A stretch of 9,518 bases of DNA from SIAJ01 sp035258765 (GTDB lineage: Bacteria > Planctomycetota > Planctomycetia > Gemmatales > Gemmataceae). Shown here piece after piece: positions 1 to 6,361 of the stretch (position 1 is its first letter; every line of letters begins with the position of its first letter). Both the position numbers and the translations under genes were made by a program. The notes under the pieces were generated by a model that worked only from the letters and a program-made list of their open reading frames with translations, did no database searches and had not been told where the DNA came from. The stretch is from NCBI GenBank assembly GCA_035258765.1, contig DATFWZ010000176.1, positions 1-9,518 of the forward strand, in the 5' to 3' direction.

Positions 1-1
1 C

Positions 2-3000
2 GAGCAACATCGGCGACAGGAAGTTGCGCCGCACGGCCAGGTAAACCGACCGGCGACCGTTGCCGTCGAGTGGGCCGGTCGTGGGCCTGCCACGTCCGTC
101 GAGGAATGGGGTCAGATGAATTGGCACCGGCGGTCCGAATGGGGTTCGATCCAGCCGGCCGGAGACGGCGAGCATCGCGTCGCGGATCGCTTCGCCCTCG
201 AGCCGTTTCAAGCGCATTTTGTGCAGGAGCAAATTCTGCGGGTCGGCCGCGTCCGCCTCCGAGTCGCCGCGCGTGGCCATCCGGTAGGTGCTTGAGAGCA
301 CGAGGTCCCGGACGAGGTTCTTCACCGACCAGCCGTCGCGGACGAACCGGTCGGCGAGGAAGTCGAGCAGCTCCGGGTGAGTCGGCGGCTCGCCAAGGAC
401 GCCGAAGTTGTCCACCGACGCGACGAGCCCGCGGCCGAACAGGTGGTGCCAGACGCGGTTCACGATGACCCGGGCGATGAACGGGTTGCGGACCGGGTCG
501 GTGAGCTGACGCGCAAGTTCCAGCCGCCCGCTTCCGTTCCCGGACTCGATCGGCCCGGTGCCGGCGAGCGCCTCCAGAAACCGTCGCGGGACGCGCTCAC
601 CGAGGCCCTGGGGCGAGCCGCGAATGAAGACCTGCTCGTCCACGCCGTTGGCGTCCCAGACGGCCGGGGCCAGACGGGAGGACGACCGGATTCGGCTCGC
701 GATACGCTCGCGCGCCACCGTGAAGGTCTTAATCGCGGATTCCAGCTCTCCCGTCCGCGGCGACTGGGCAAGCAGCACATTCGCGAGCCGGACGTCCTCG
801 GGCGTGGACGGCGGACCGTCCCGCAAACGCCCGAGCCGCTCCGCAACCTCCCGCTCGTAAGCCTCGGCCAATTCGAGAACGGCCTTCGGCTTACCCCCGG
901 GGATGAATGGGCTCGCGGTCGGCACCGCCGGGACCGAATCGGCTTGCACGACCATCGCTACCGCGAAGTCCGCGTCCTTGGCCGGGGTGAATTCGACGTG
1001 AACGTGGTGCCCGCGATACGGCGTCAAATCGTGCGTAACCCACCGGAACCCCGCGGTCGCGGGGAATTCGTTCACGAGTTGCCCGTGCAGTGGACCTTGA
1101 ATGAACGAATGCCCGTCCACGGCCGCGTAGGCCATGCCCGCCCCGCGGACGAGGTAATGCAGCTTGCCCGCCGCGAGCTCGAACGTCGGCGTGCGGATCG
1201 TGCGCCCGGACCGCATGCGCTTGCCGATCGCGCCGGGGTCGTTTTCCGTGCCGGCCGGGACGGTCAACACGTCAAACGCCCGGTCGTACTCGGCCGCGGC
1301 GCGATCGACAAACGTGGCCCGCCCGTCGGCATCACATCTCAGTCGGCCGGGGCGCATGGGCCCGGGACCATAGCTCGCGTCGTCCGGGAACCAGTCTTGC
1401 GGCTTGCCGCATCCAAAGTCGATGACCGCTTGCGCCCCCGGGGGCAGCGGACTGGCCGCGGGACGCGGGGTGAGAATCTCGCCCAGACGCTTCGCGTCCA
1501 TTGCCGACTCGCTCGCGACTCTGGCCCACACGTAGAACGGGTCGCCCGGGTCGCGACCGGCGCGGACGATGGTCTCGATCCACGCGGTGAGGCGGGCCAA
1601 GTCGAGCTTGCGGTCGCGAGCAATGTCGGCGATGCGCGAGCGGAAGGTGTCGGCCGGGCCGTTGCGGCCGGTGAGGATCGCGTCGCGGGCCGCCAGCAAA
1701 TAATCGGCGAGCCTCTCGGTCGTGGATTTGGCTGACCGGGCAAGCGCCGCGGCCACCTCGATCGCGCTCTGCTCACCGAGGTCCGCCAACTGGGTCGCGA
1801 TCCTGCGATTGTGCTCCGCGGTGTCGAATCGCACCTGCCGGTAGCCGGTGCTCTCGACAAACCCGAACAGGGCGTAATAGTCCTTCGTCCCGATGGCGTC
1901 GAACTTGTGGTCGTGGCACCGGGCGCATGCGACGGTCAACGCGAGAAAGGCCTTGGTCAACACGTCGATCCGATTGTCGAACCGGTCCGCCTGGTCCTGG
2001 CGGATGTCCACCGGGGAGTGAATCTCTGCGCCGAGCAACCAAAAGCCGGTGCCGAGGATCGATTCGTTGAACCCTTCGGTCGGGTGCTGGCGCGGGTCGG
2101 GCAGCAGGTCGCCCGCGACGTGCTCGCGGACGAACCGGTCGTAAGGCACGTCGGCGTTCAAGGCCCGGATGACGTAGTCGCGATACTGGTACGCGTTCGG
2201 GATCGGGGCGTCGAACTCGTGCCCGCGGGTTTCGGAGTAGCGCACGAGGTCCAGCCAGTGCCGGCCCCACCGCTCGCCAAAGTGCGGCGACGCGAGCAGC
2301 CGCTCCACAACCGCCCGCTCCGCGTCGGCCGACGAGTCGGCGAGATACGCGTTCATTTCATCGGGCGACGGCGGGAGGCCGATCAGGTCAAAGGTGACGC
2401 GCCGGAGCCACCCGCGGCGGTCGGCCGGGGGCGCGGGCTTGATTCCCTGCGACGCAAGTTTGGCCAGCAAAAATCGATCGACGGGCCCGACCGGCCACGC
2501 GACGTCCGCGACCGCGGGCGGGTCAACGGCCCGGACCGGCTGCCAGGCCCAATGTTCCCGCTTCCGCTTCGCGAGGTCGAAGGAACTGGTCTTGGCGGTC
2601 GTCGCGGCGCCGTCGTCCGGCCAGTTGGCCCCGGCCTTTACCCACGCGACGAGGTCGGCGACCGTCGCGTCCGGGAGCTTACCCTTGGGCGGCATCTGCA
2701 GGTCGGAGTTCCGATAGCGGATCGCGTCGATGAGCCGGCTCTTGTCCGGGTCCCGGGGGGTGATCGCGGGGCCGTTGTCGCCGCCGCGGACGATTCCCGC
2801 CCGGCTGTCGAGGCGCAGCCCGCCCTTGGGCTCTTTTCCCTTCAGGTCTGAGTGGCACTTGAAACAATACTCGACAAGGACGGGGCGGACTTTCGTCTCG
2901 AAGAATTCGGCCGAGTCGGCAGGCCCCGCTGCGCGACTCGGCCCGGCCACGAGCGCAACGCCCCCCGCGATCGCGATCGCCGCGACGAGCCGGGCGTTCG

Positions 3001-3004
3001 ACAT
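2..3004 (-). CDS. Planctomycete cytochrome C / DUF1549 / DUF1553 domain protein, 3' end cut by window edge
   Basis: A single open frame of 1001 codons runs from an ATG at 3004 to the window edge with no stop, so the C-terminus is missing. GGGAG lies 8 bases before the ATG. Residues 1-26 look like a signal peptide (an Ala/Val/Ile-rich core, then a small-residue site), so the protein is probably exported. Residues 34-130 form a planctomycete cytochrome C (PSCyt1-like) domain with a haem-type CFKCH at 47-51 and MPP at 104-106. DUF1549 spans about 172-385 and contains a second CxxCH (CARCH, 360-364) followed by DHKFD. A roughly 400-residue middle region may hold a beta-sandwich insert. DUF1553 begins near 775 (RGSPQG, PRRFLEAL, then LARQLTDPVRNPFIARV from 830) and continues to the edge. 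Such proteins usually exceed 1000 residues, so perhaps 50-150 are missing. These families are highly expanded in planctomycetes and often sit beside DUF1501 genes. Their biochemical role is not established; links to polysaccharide breakdown are hypotheses. Confidence 0.92.
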   Translation of the reverse strand, partial: MSNARLVAAIAIAGGVALVAGPSRAAGPADSAEFFETKVRPVLVEYCFKCHSDLKGKEPKGGLRLDSRAGIVRGGDNGPAITPRDPDKSRLIDAIRYRNSDLQMPPKGKLPDATVADLVAWVKAGANWPDDGAATTAKTSSFDLAKRKREHWAWQPVRAVDPPAVADVAWPVGPVDRFLLAKLASQGIKPAPPADRRGWLRRVTFDLIGLPPSPDEMNAYLADSSADAERAVVERLLASPHFGERWGRHWLDLVRYSETRGHEFDAPIPNAYQYRDYVIRALNADVPYDRFVREHVAGDLLPDPRQHPTEGFNESILGTGFWLLGAEIHSPVDIRQDQADRFDNRIDVLTKAFLALTVACARCHDHKFDAIGTKDYYALFGFVESTGYRQVRFDTAEHNRRIATQLADLGEQSAIEVAAALARSAKSTTERLADYLLAARDAILTGRNGPADTFRSRIADIARDRKLDLARLTAWIETIVRAGRDPGDPFYVWARVASESAMDAKRLGEILTPRPAASPLPPGAQAVIDFGCGKPQDWFPDDASYGPGPMRPGRLRCDADGRATFVDRAAAEYDRAFDVLTVPAGTENDPGAIGKRMRSGRTIRTPTFELAAGKLHYLVRGAGMAYAAVDGHSFIQGPLHGQLVNEFPATAGFRWVTHDLTPYRGHHVHVEFTPAKDADFAVAMVVQADSVPAVPTASPFIPGGKPKAVLELAEAYEREVAERLGRLRDGPPSTPEDVRLANVLLAQSPRTGELESAIKTFTVARERIASRIRSSSRLAPAVWDANGVDEQVFIRGSPQGLGERVPRRFLEALAGTGPIESGNGSGRLELARQLTDPVRNPFIARVIVNRVWHHLFGRGLVASVDNFGVLGEPPTHPELLDFLADRFVRDGWSVKNLVRDLVLSSTYRMATRGDSEADAADPQNLLLHKMRLKRLEGEAIRDAMLAVSGRLDRTPFGPPVPIHLTPFLDGRGRPTTGPLDGNGRRSVYLAVRRNFLSPMLL

Positions 3005-3044
3005 GCGGAAGGCTCCCGGTCGGCGGGGGATGACCTATCGGGCA

Positions 3045-3073
3045 ATCATACCACGACAGTGCGGCCCTGGCGA
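3045..3073 (-). promoter_or_regulatory. Candidate sigma70-type promoter for the cytochrome C/DUF1549 gene
   Basis: On the minus strand TATGAT (3050-3045) is a 5/6 match to the -10 consensus. It is preceded, after exactly 17 bases, by TCGCCA (3073-3068), a 4/6 match to the -35 consensus. Transcription would begin near 3038, leaving a leader of about 35 bases before the ATG at 3004. The -35 hexamer lies inside the first copy of the palindromic repeat. The call rests on motif match and position only. Confidence 0.4.
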
Positions 3074-3098
3074 ACGGCCCCGCGTCAGCGGGCCGAGG
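3066..3098. repeat. Palindromic repeat family 1, copy 1 (direct)
   Basis: This 33-bp unit is identical to the one at 3108-3140, and 30 bp of it recur inverted at 3189-3218. The unit is itself a hairpin: CGGCC and GGCCG arms with CGC/GCG inside and a GTCA loop, plus one bulged base. The match to the inverted copy extends to 3106 with one mismatch. It resembles REP-type extragenic palindromes. No coding role is seen. Confidence 0.9.
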
Positions 3099-3107
3099 AG
3101 GCCGGCA

Positions 3108-3140
3108 CCTGGCGAACGGCCCCGCGTCAGCGGGCCGAGG
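3108..3140. repeat. Palindromic repeat family 1, copy 2 (direct)
   Basis: A perfect 33-bp duplicate of 3066-3098, in the same orientation at a 42-bp period with 9 bp between the copies. It has the same internal hairpin. After its last base the flanking sequence differs from copy 1, so this marks the shared unit boundary on that side. Confidence 0.9.
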
Positions 3141-3188
3141 GCGCCCCGGCAGCAGGCAACGTGTCATCGTCCCCAGTATGGCCGGCTT

Positions 3189-3218
3189 CCTCGGCCCGCT
3201 GACGCGGGGCCGTTCGCC
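3189..3218. repeat. Palindromic repeat family 1, copy 3 (inverted)
   Basis: A perfect 30-bp reverse complement of the core of copies 1 and 2. With one mismatch the pairing with copy 1 extends to 38 bp (3181-3218 against 3069-3106). It lies 5 bp past the stop codon of the deacetylase gene, so on the minus strand its hairpin could protect the 3' end or weakly terminate the transcript. There is no T-run after it, so I do not call an intrinsic terminator. Confidence 0.9.
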
Positions 3219-3223
3219 GAGAG

Positions 3224-4000
3224 TCACCCCATCGGCATGTGGTCCTTCCCCGGCTTCGGTGTGGGCATGTCCGTTCCGGTGCGGACCAGGCGGACGAGGT
3301 CGGTCGTCGCGACCGGGTGCGGCAGCGCGAACAACTCCCCGTACTTGAACCCGCACTTGGCCCCCTCGGCCGCAGCCCGACCGCTGGCGAAGTGCTTCAC
3401 CATTTCGAATCGGGCCGCGTCGAACTGCGACTCGTAACACCGGATCGCGGCCAGCTTCTGCTCGAACGTGTCCGACACATCGACGACAAACGTGCTGTGC
3501 CAGAGCCGCTGCTCGGCGTCGAACGGCGTCGGGGCGTAGACGAGGTGCGGGACGCGGTATGGCGTCGTCCCCGCGAACCGGTCGTCCCACTTCGTGAGCT
3601 GCGAGTAGAACCGCCCGGCCTCGACGATGAGGTGGCCTTGATGGTGGTCCGGGGACGCGGCCGGCGTTCGGCCCGCGACGGTCATAAGCACGGACGGCCG
3701 GAACCGCCGCAGCTCCGTTCCCAGGCGAAACCGCGCCTCGGGCGAATCCATCAGGACGCGATTCGGCAGCCCGAGATTGACGCGAACGTGGACGCCGAGC
3801 ACCTGGCGGGCGGCCTCCGCCTCGCGGGCCCGAATCTCCTCGGTCCCCCGCGGTGTCGGCTCGCCGGTCGTCAGGTCGATCATCCCGACGCGATACCCCT
3901 GCCGCACCAGCTTCGCGAGCGTAGCGCCGCAGGTGATTTCCAGATCGTCCGGGTGCGGCCCGACGGCGATGAGGTCGAGGCGGTCGGCGGCGTCGGTCAT
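3224..4000 (-). CDS. PIG-L family (BshB1-like) N-acetylglucosaminyl deacetylase
   Basis: A 258-residue protein of the LmbE/PIG-L superfamily: zinc-dependent enzymes that remove acetyl groups from N-acetylglucosamine conjugates. The N-terminal strand leads into PHPDD at 15-19. By family analogy H16 and D19 are metal ligands and D18 the general base. The third ligand is probably H119 in SPDHHQGH (116-123), where the usual leading His of HPDH is replaced by Ser. The DLTTGEPTPRGT segment (42-53), FVVDVSDTFEQKL and the following YESQF resemble bacillithiol-biosynthesis BshB1 enzymes, but whether this organism makes bacillithiol cannot be seen, so no symbol is given. There is no signal peptide, so it is probably cytosolic. 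The ATG overlaps the stop of protein E by ATGA (3997-4000), and GGAGG lies 9 bases upstream of it. It appears to be the last gene of the run that begins with the small membrane proteins. Confidence 0.9.
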   Translation of the reverse strand: MTDAADRLDLIAVGPHPDDLEITCGATLAKLVRQGYRVGMIDLTTGEPTPRGTEEIRAREAEAARQVLGVHVRVNLGLPNRVLMDSPEARFRLGTELRRFRPSVLMTVAGRTPAASPDHHQGHLIVEAGRFYSQLTKWDDRFAGTTPYRVPHLVYAPTPFDAEQRLWHSTFVVDVSDTFEQKLAAIRCYESQFDAARFEMVKHFASGRAAAEGAKCGFKYGELFALPHPVATTDLVRLVRTGTDMPTPKPGKDHMPMG

Positions 4001-4698
4001 GTGGGGGTACCTCCACGGGAGAGCCCGGCCGGGTCGTCAGGTTTCACCAGCGCTTCGTCTGATCGCGGGCGGTACCCGTCGCAGTCGCACACGGCGATCC
4101 CTTTCGCGACAGCCCATTCCCTCAGCCGTTGGGCGTCGGCCTCGTCGACAGTTAGCTGGAATTGTCGTCCCGAAAGGATCTCGACGGTCGCCTCGCACAA
4201 CTGGAGCGGCGGTTCAAATTCCTGGAAATCCTCGCCCGGATCGCGAGAGAATCGGACCCGCTTTACCACCCCCGGTGGGAACCGGAAGGTCAGGATCGCG
4301 ATTTCCGCCCCGAGTTTCAACTCGGAGACCGTATGCACCGAGGGTAGCAACGATCTCAACGCGGTGAGCACCGTCCACTCGACGGCCGCGCCAAGTTCTG
4401 GATGCCGGATCCCAAGGAATACCCTTTCATACAGAGCGCGCGCCGTCACCCCACGGCCGGGTCCCGGCCGGCTCAGGTCCCAGATCAGAAGCCAACCGTA
4501 CACGGCGATCGGCAGGACGGCGAGAAAGGCCGCGAGCAGGATGTACATCGCGGTGCGCATGTCGAACAGCCACAGCCCAAGGCTTTCGATCACGAGGAAG
4601 GCGACGAGCATGCCGCTCACGAGCACGTTTTCCGCGACAACGACCCAGCGCGGGTAGCGCTGGTTGCGGATATGCAACGGCCTCGATTCGGACGGCAT
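3997..4698 (-). CDS. Array protein E: two-helix membrane protein with PH-like C-terminal domain and extra insert
   Basis: Not a family I can name. The 233-residue product starts at ATG 4698, with GGAG 6 bases upstream; a longer frame reaching 4770 would only add a paralogue scrap. HIRNQRYPRW (9-18) is the array's shared N-terminal motif, followed by helices at about 22-45 and 50-72. Unlike A to D, it carries about 45 extra residues (74-118) between helix 2 and SELKLG (125-130). The C-terminal domain keeps the array signatures: DPGEDF, then QRLREWAVAKGIAV. It ends with CDCDG and an approximately 20-residue Pro/Asp-rich tail, where B to D have NDPGG or NDPDG. It is probably anchored in the inner membrane with the soluble domain in the cytoplasm. 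Its stop overlaps the deacetylase start by 4 bp. The function is unknown. Confidence 0.82.
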   Translation of the reverse strand: MPSESRPLHIRNQRYPRWVVVAENVLVSGMLVAFLVIESLGLWLFDMRTAMYILLAAFLAVLPIAVYGWLLIWDLSRPGPGRGVTARALYERVFLGIRHPELGAAVEWTVLTALRSLLPSVHTVSELKLGAEIAILTFRFPPGVVKRVRFSRDPGEDFQEFEPPLQLCEATVEILSGRQFQLTVDEADAQRLREWAVAKGIAVCDCDGYRPRSDEALVKPDDPAGLSRGGTPT

Positions 4699-4728
4699 CT
4701 CGGACTCCGGGCTCGGGCAACTCGCCCG

Positions 4729-4788
4729 TCCTCCATCACATTCGCACACCGCGATTTGCTTGGCAACCACGAGCTCGCCACGCCGCGC
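4729..4788 (-). pseudogene. Decayed C-terminal remnant of a sixth array paralogue
   Basis: In the 107-bp gap between D and E, the minus strand in E's frame reads GELVVAKQIAVCECDGG. This aligns with REWAVAKGIAVCDCDGY at the C-terminus of E. By eye, 24 of 36 bases match between 4735-4770 and 4078-4113. The CECDG ending is the E type, not the NDPDG of D. No start codon with a ribosome site, membrane segment or remaining PH-like domain precedes it. I read it as the tail of a deleted E-like copy that now forms part of E's upstream region. A less likely alternative is that E starts at GTG 4770 and carries this stretch as an N-terminal extension. Confidence 0.65.
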
Positions 4789-4805
4789 GCTCGGGAGCGC
4801 TGGGA

Positions 4806-5315
4806 CTAGATTTGTTCATTCCGAAGCCCGTGGGTCGAGTACCCGTCCGGGTCGTTGACGGCGATCCCCTTCTCAACCGCCCAATCGCGCAAGCGGGCGG
4901 CGTCAGTCGCACTAACAATCAGCCGGATGCGACGTCCTGATTCCAGCTCGATCGTCGCCTGACAGCAAGGAACGGGCAATGAGGATTCCACATAATCCTC
5001 CACCGGGTCGGGACCAAGCTCGATCAGCTCAACCTCCGACGGCGGGTACGTGTGTCCGCGCTCATTTTCGAGGCCGTCCCCGAGTTCGAGGCGCAGGACT
5101 GGCAGGACGGTCAGCGTTGCACGGGCAACCAAACACGAAACGAGCAGCGCCGCGGGGGTTATCGCCAGGCACAGAAGCGGTTGGTACGCGATAAACGGAG
5201 TGCACATGAGCCCGCCCGCCAGGCCCCAAAGCCCGCAGAACAAGAAGGCCATTGTGCGCCCCACCCACTGACGCGGCCGCTGGTTGTAGATCGTTCGAAC
5301 AGCGGGGTCCGTCAT
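4806..5315 (-). CDS. Array protein D: two-helix membrane protein with PH-like C-terminal domain
   Basis: An unnamed family member of 169 residues. The start chosen is ATG 5315, which overlaps the stop of C as ATGA (5312-5315). There is no clear Shine-Dalgarno sequence, which suggests coupling to translation of C. A much longer frame exists upstream but is the shadow of C. The N-terminal motif TIYNQR (8-13) is a variant of TIRNQR. Helices lie at about 21-43 and 46-64 with a very short loop. The soluble domain contains LRLELGDGL, then PDPVEDYVESSLPVP, RLIVS and the final helix DAARLRDWAVEKGIAVNDPDGYS. The protein is more diverged than B or C: CCQATIELESG replaces MVQVTLAMRY. A membrane anchor with a cytoplasmic domain is inferred from hydropathy. 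The function is unknown. Confidence 0.85.
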   Translation of the reverse strand: MTDPAVRTIYNQRPRQWVGRTMAFLFCGLWGLAGGLMCTPFIAYQPLLCLAITPAALLVSCLVARATLTVLPVLRLELGDGLENERGHTYPPSEVELIELGPDPVEDYVESSLPVPCCQATIELESGRRIRLIVSATDAARLRDWAVEKGIAVNDPDGYSTHGLRNEQI

Positions 5316-5821
5316 TCGGCGTTTCGGGGGAACGAATGCCCGCCGGGGTCGTTCACGACGATCCCCTTGCTCGCCGCCCACTCGCGCAGTCGGGCCGCGT
5401 CGGGGCCGCTGACGATCAGCCGCCGCCGAACGCGGTACCGCATGGCCAGCGTCACTTGGACCATCGGGACCGGCAGCTTCCCTTCGACGTAGTCCTCGGC
5501 CGGGTCGGGCTCGAATTCGATCCGCTGTACGCGCTCGGGCGGCCATCGGCCCGAGTCCGACCCGGAAATGTAGAGATTCTCCCCGAGTTTCAGTTGCCGG
5601 ACTGGGCTGAGAAGCGGCACGTAGATTCCCAAGCATGTCAGGGCGATGATCAGTATCGTGCCGATGATCAGATAGACCTCCGACCATGGCTCTGAATCCG
5701 TGTAGCTCGCAACTACGGCAGCGCCAATGCCAAAGGCGAAGAACAGTCCCAGGTGGAACGTCAGGGCTGGCCAGCGTTGATACCGCTGGTTGCGGATCGT
5801 CAAATTGGACGTGCCTGTCAT
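5312..5821 (-). CDS. Array protein C: two-helix membrane protein with PH-like C-terminal domain
   Basis: A 169-residue member of the same unnamed family. ATG 5821 overlaps the stop of B as ATGA (5818-5821), and GAGGAG sits 6 bases upstream, which decides this start over an upstream alternative at 5887. LTIRNQRYQRWP occupies 7-18. Helices lie at about 18-39 and 48-68. The soluble domain runs from QLKLGENLYISG (76-87) through RWPPERVQRIEF, DPAEDYVEGKLPVP (106-119) and an Arg-rich strand RYRVRRRLIVS (128-138), to the terminal helix ARLREWAASKGI (143-154) and NDPGGHS. The alternating strands followed by one helix suggest a bacterial PH-like fold (as in bPH/DUF304 proteins); this is an inference. 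Codons for residues 108-138 are base-for-base identical to those of B, whereas the N-terminal halves have diverged. Confidence 0.88.
   Translation of the reverse strand: MTGTSNLTIRNQRYQRWPALTFHLGLFFAFGIGAAVVASYTDSEPWSEVYLIIGTILIIALTCLGIYVPLLSPVRQLKLGENLYISGSDSGRWPPERVQRIEFEPDPAEDYVEGKLPVPMVQVTLAMRYRVRRRLIVSGPDAARLREWAASKGIVVNDPGGHSFPRNAE
5407..5497. repeat. 91-bp segment identical to 5913-6003 (paralogue C copy)
   Basis: Base-by-base comparison by eye finds no mismatch with 5913-6003, including all third codon positions. One mismatch (5498 against 6004) is followed by 12 further matches. The segment encodes the DPAEDY to RLIVS core of protein C. Confidence 0.95.
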
Positions 5822-6339
5822 TCGCGGCTCCTCGGCAGCGAATGCCCGCCGGGGTCGTTCACGGCGATGCCCTTGCTTGCGGCCCACTCGCGCAGCCTGG
5901 CCGCGCCCGGGGCGCTGACGATCAGCCGCCGCCGAACGCGGTACCGCATGGCCAGCGTCACTTGGACCATCGGGACCGGCAGCTTCCCTTCGACGTAGTC
6001 CTCCGCCGGGTCGGGCCCGAAATCGATCCGCTCGATCCGCTCCAGCGGCCAGATTCCGGGCTCAACTCCGAAAACTTGGAGGGACTCTCCGAGCTTCAAT
6101 CGCCAGACCGGTCCGAGAAGCGGCATGCGAAGCGCGAGGATCGGCAGGCAAAAGACCACGATTACGCAGACCGCCACATAGATCACACGTGCGATCGTGT
6201 AGGGCTCGAGTTGCCAGGCGCCAGCGGCCATGGCACCGATGGCTCCCAGGAGAATCGCAATGGGCGGCCACAAATGATACCGCTGGTTGCGGATCGTCCG
6301 GTCCGCGGATTCGATCGGCGGGTTGCCGGGCTCGTTCAC
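5818..6339 (-). CDS. Array protein B: two-helix membrane protein with PH-like C-terminal domain
   Basis: A 173-residue member of the same family. The start is GTG 6339, with GGAG 6 bases upstream, 22 bp after the stop of A. RTIRNQRYHLWP occupies 14-25. Helices lie at about 24-43 and 50-69. The soluble domain has RLKLGESLQVFG (80-91), WPLERIERIDF (97-107), DPAEDYVEGKLPVP (110-123), RYRVRRRLIVS (132-142), ARLREWAASKGI (147-158), NDPGGHS and a short RSRE tail. The basic strand and flanking Arg residues could contact lipid headgroups or a partner, but nothing in the sequence proves this. Its stop is embedded in the start of C, so the two are probably made together. No enzyme motif is visible. Confidence 0.88.
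   Translation of the reverse strand: MNEPGNPPIESADRTIRNQRYHLWPPIAILLGAIGAMAAGAWQLEPYTIARVIYVAVCVIVVFCLPILALRMPLLGPVWRLKLGESLQVFGVEPGIWPLERIERIDFGPDPAEDYVEGKLPVPMVQVTLAMRYRVRRRLIVSAPGAARLREWAASKGIAVNDPGGHSLPRSRE
5913..6003. repeat. 91-bp segment identical to 5407-5497 (paralogue B copy)
   Basis: This is the partner of the segment in C, in the same orientation at an offset of 506 bp, close to one gene length. Such perfect direct repeats can support slippage, unequal exchange or gene conversion within the array. Confidence 0.95.
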
Positions 6340-6361
6340 GTGGGGCTCCGGCTCGGGCGAA

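Larger units (their letters stand above)
3005..3223. other. Intergenic region of 219 bp with three palindromic repeats
   Basis: This region separates the deacetylase stop from the ATG of the cytochrome C/DUF1549 gene. It contains the three repeat copies, the candidate promoter and the ribosome binding site of the downstream gene. Open frames crossing it translate the repeat and continue out of phase into neighbouring genes; they have no family resemblance, so no gene is called. Confidence 0.8.

Noticed and set aside
377..2851. Long plus-strand open frames at 377-1735 and 1811-2851
   Set aside because: They lie antisense to the cytochrome C/DUF1549/DUF1553 gene, whose minus-strand frame has recognisable domains throughout. 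Their Arg/Pro/Gly-rich products match nothing and are expected from high GC content.
3066..3218. A CRISPR array suggested by three repeats
   Set aside because: The copies are unequally spaced (9 and 48 bp), one is inverted, each is a strong palindrome, and no cas gene is present.
3189..3218. An intrinsic terminator after the deacetylase
   Set aside because: The hairpin is strong and well placed, but no T-run follows on the transcribed strand, and the same unit occurs twice more in the gap, so a repeat is the simpler reading.
2679..4016. A 445-codon minus-strand frame spanning the deacetylase, the repeats and the DUF1549 gene start
   Set aside because: It is out of phase with both real genes, translates the palindromic repeats and has no family motif.
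3239..4657. A 472-codon plus-strand frame opposite the deacetylase and protein E
   Set aside because: Composition-driven shadow. The opposite strand carries PHPDD and the array motifs with ribosome sites and overlapping starts.
5316..5687. A long N-terminal extension of protein D reaching 5687
   Set aside because: The extension overlaps gene C out of phase and is Arg/Pro-rich. The ATG at 5315 coupled to the C stop gives the array's standard N-terminus.
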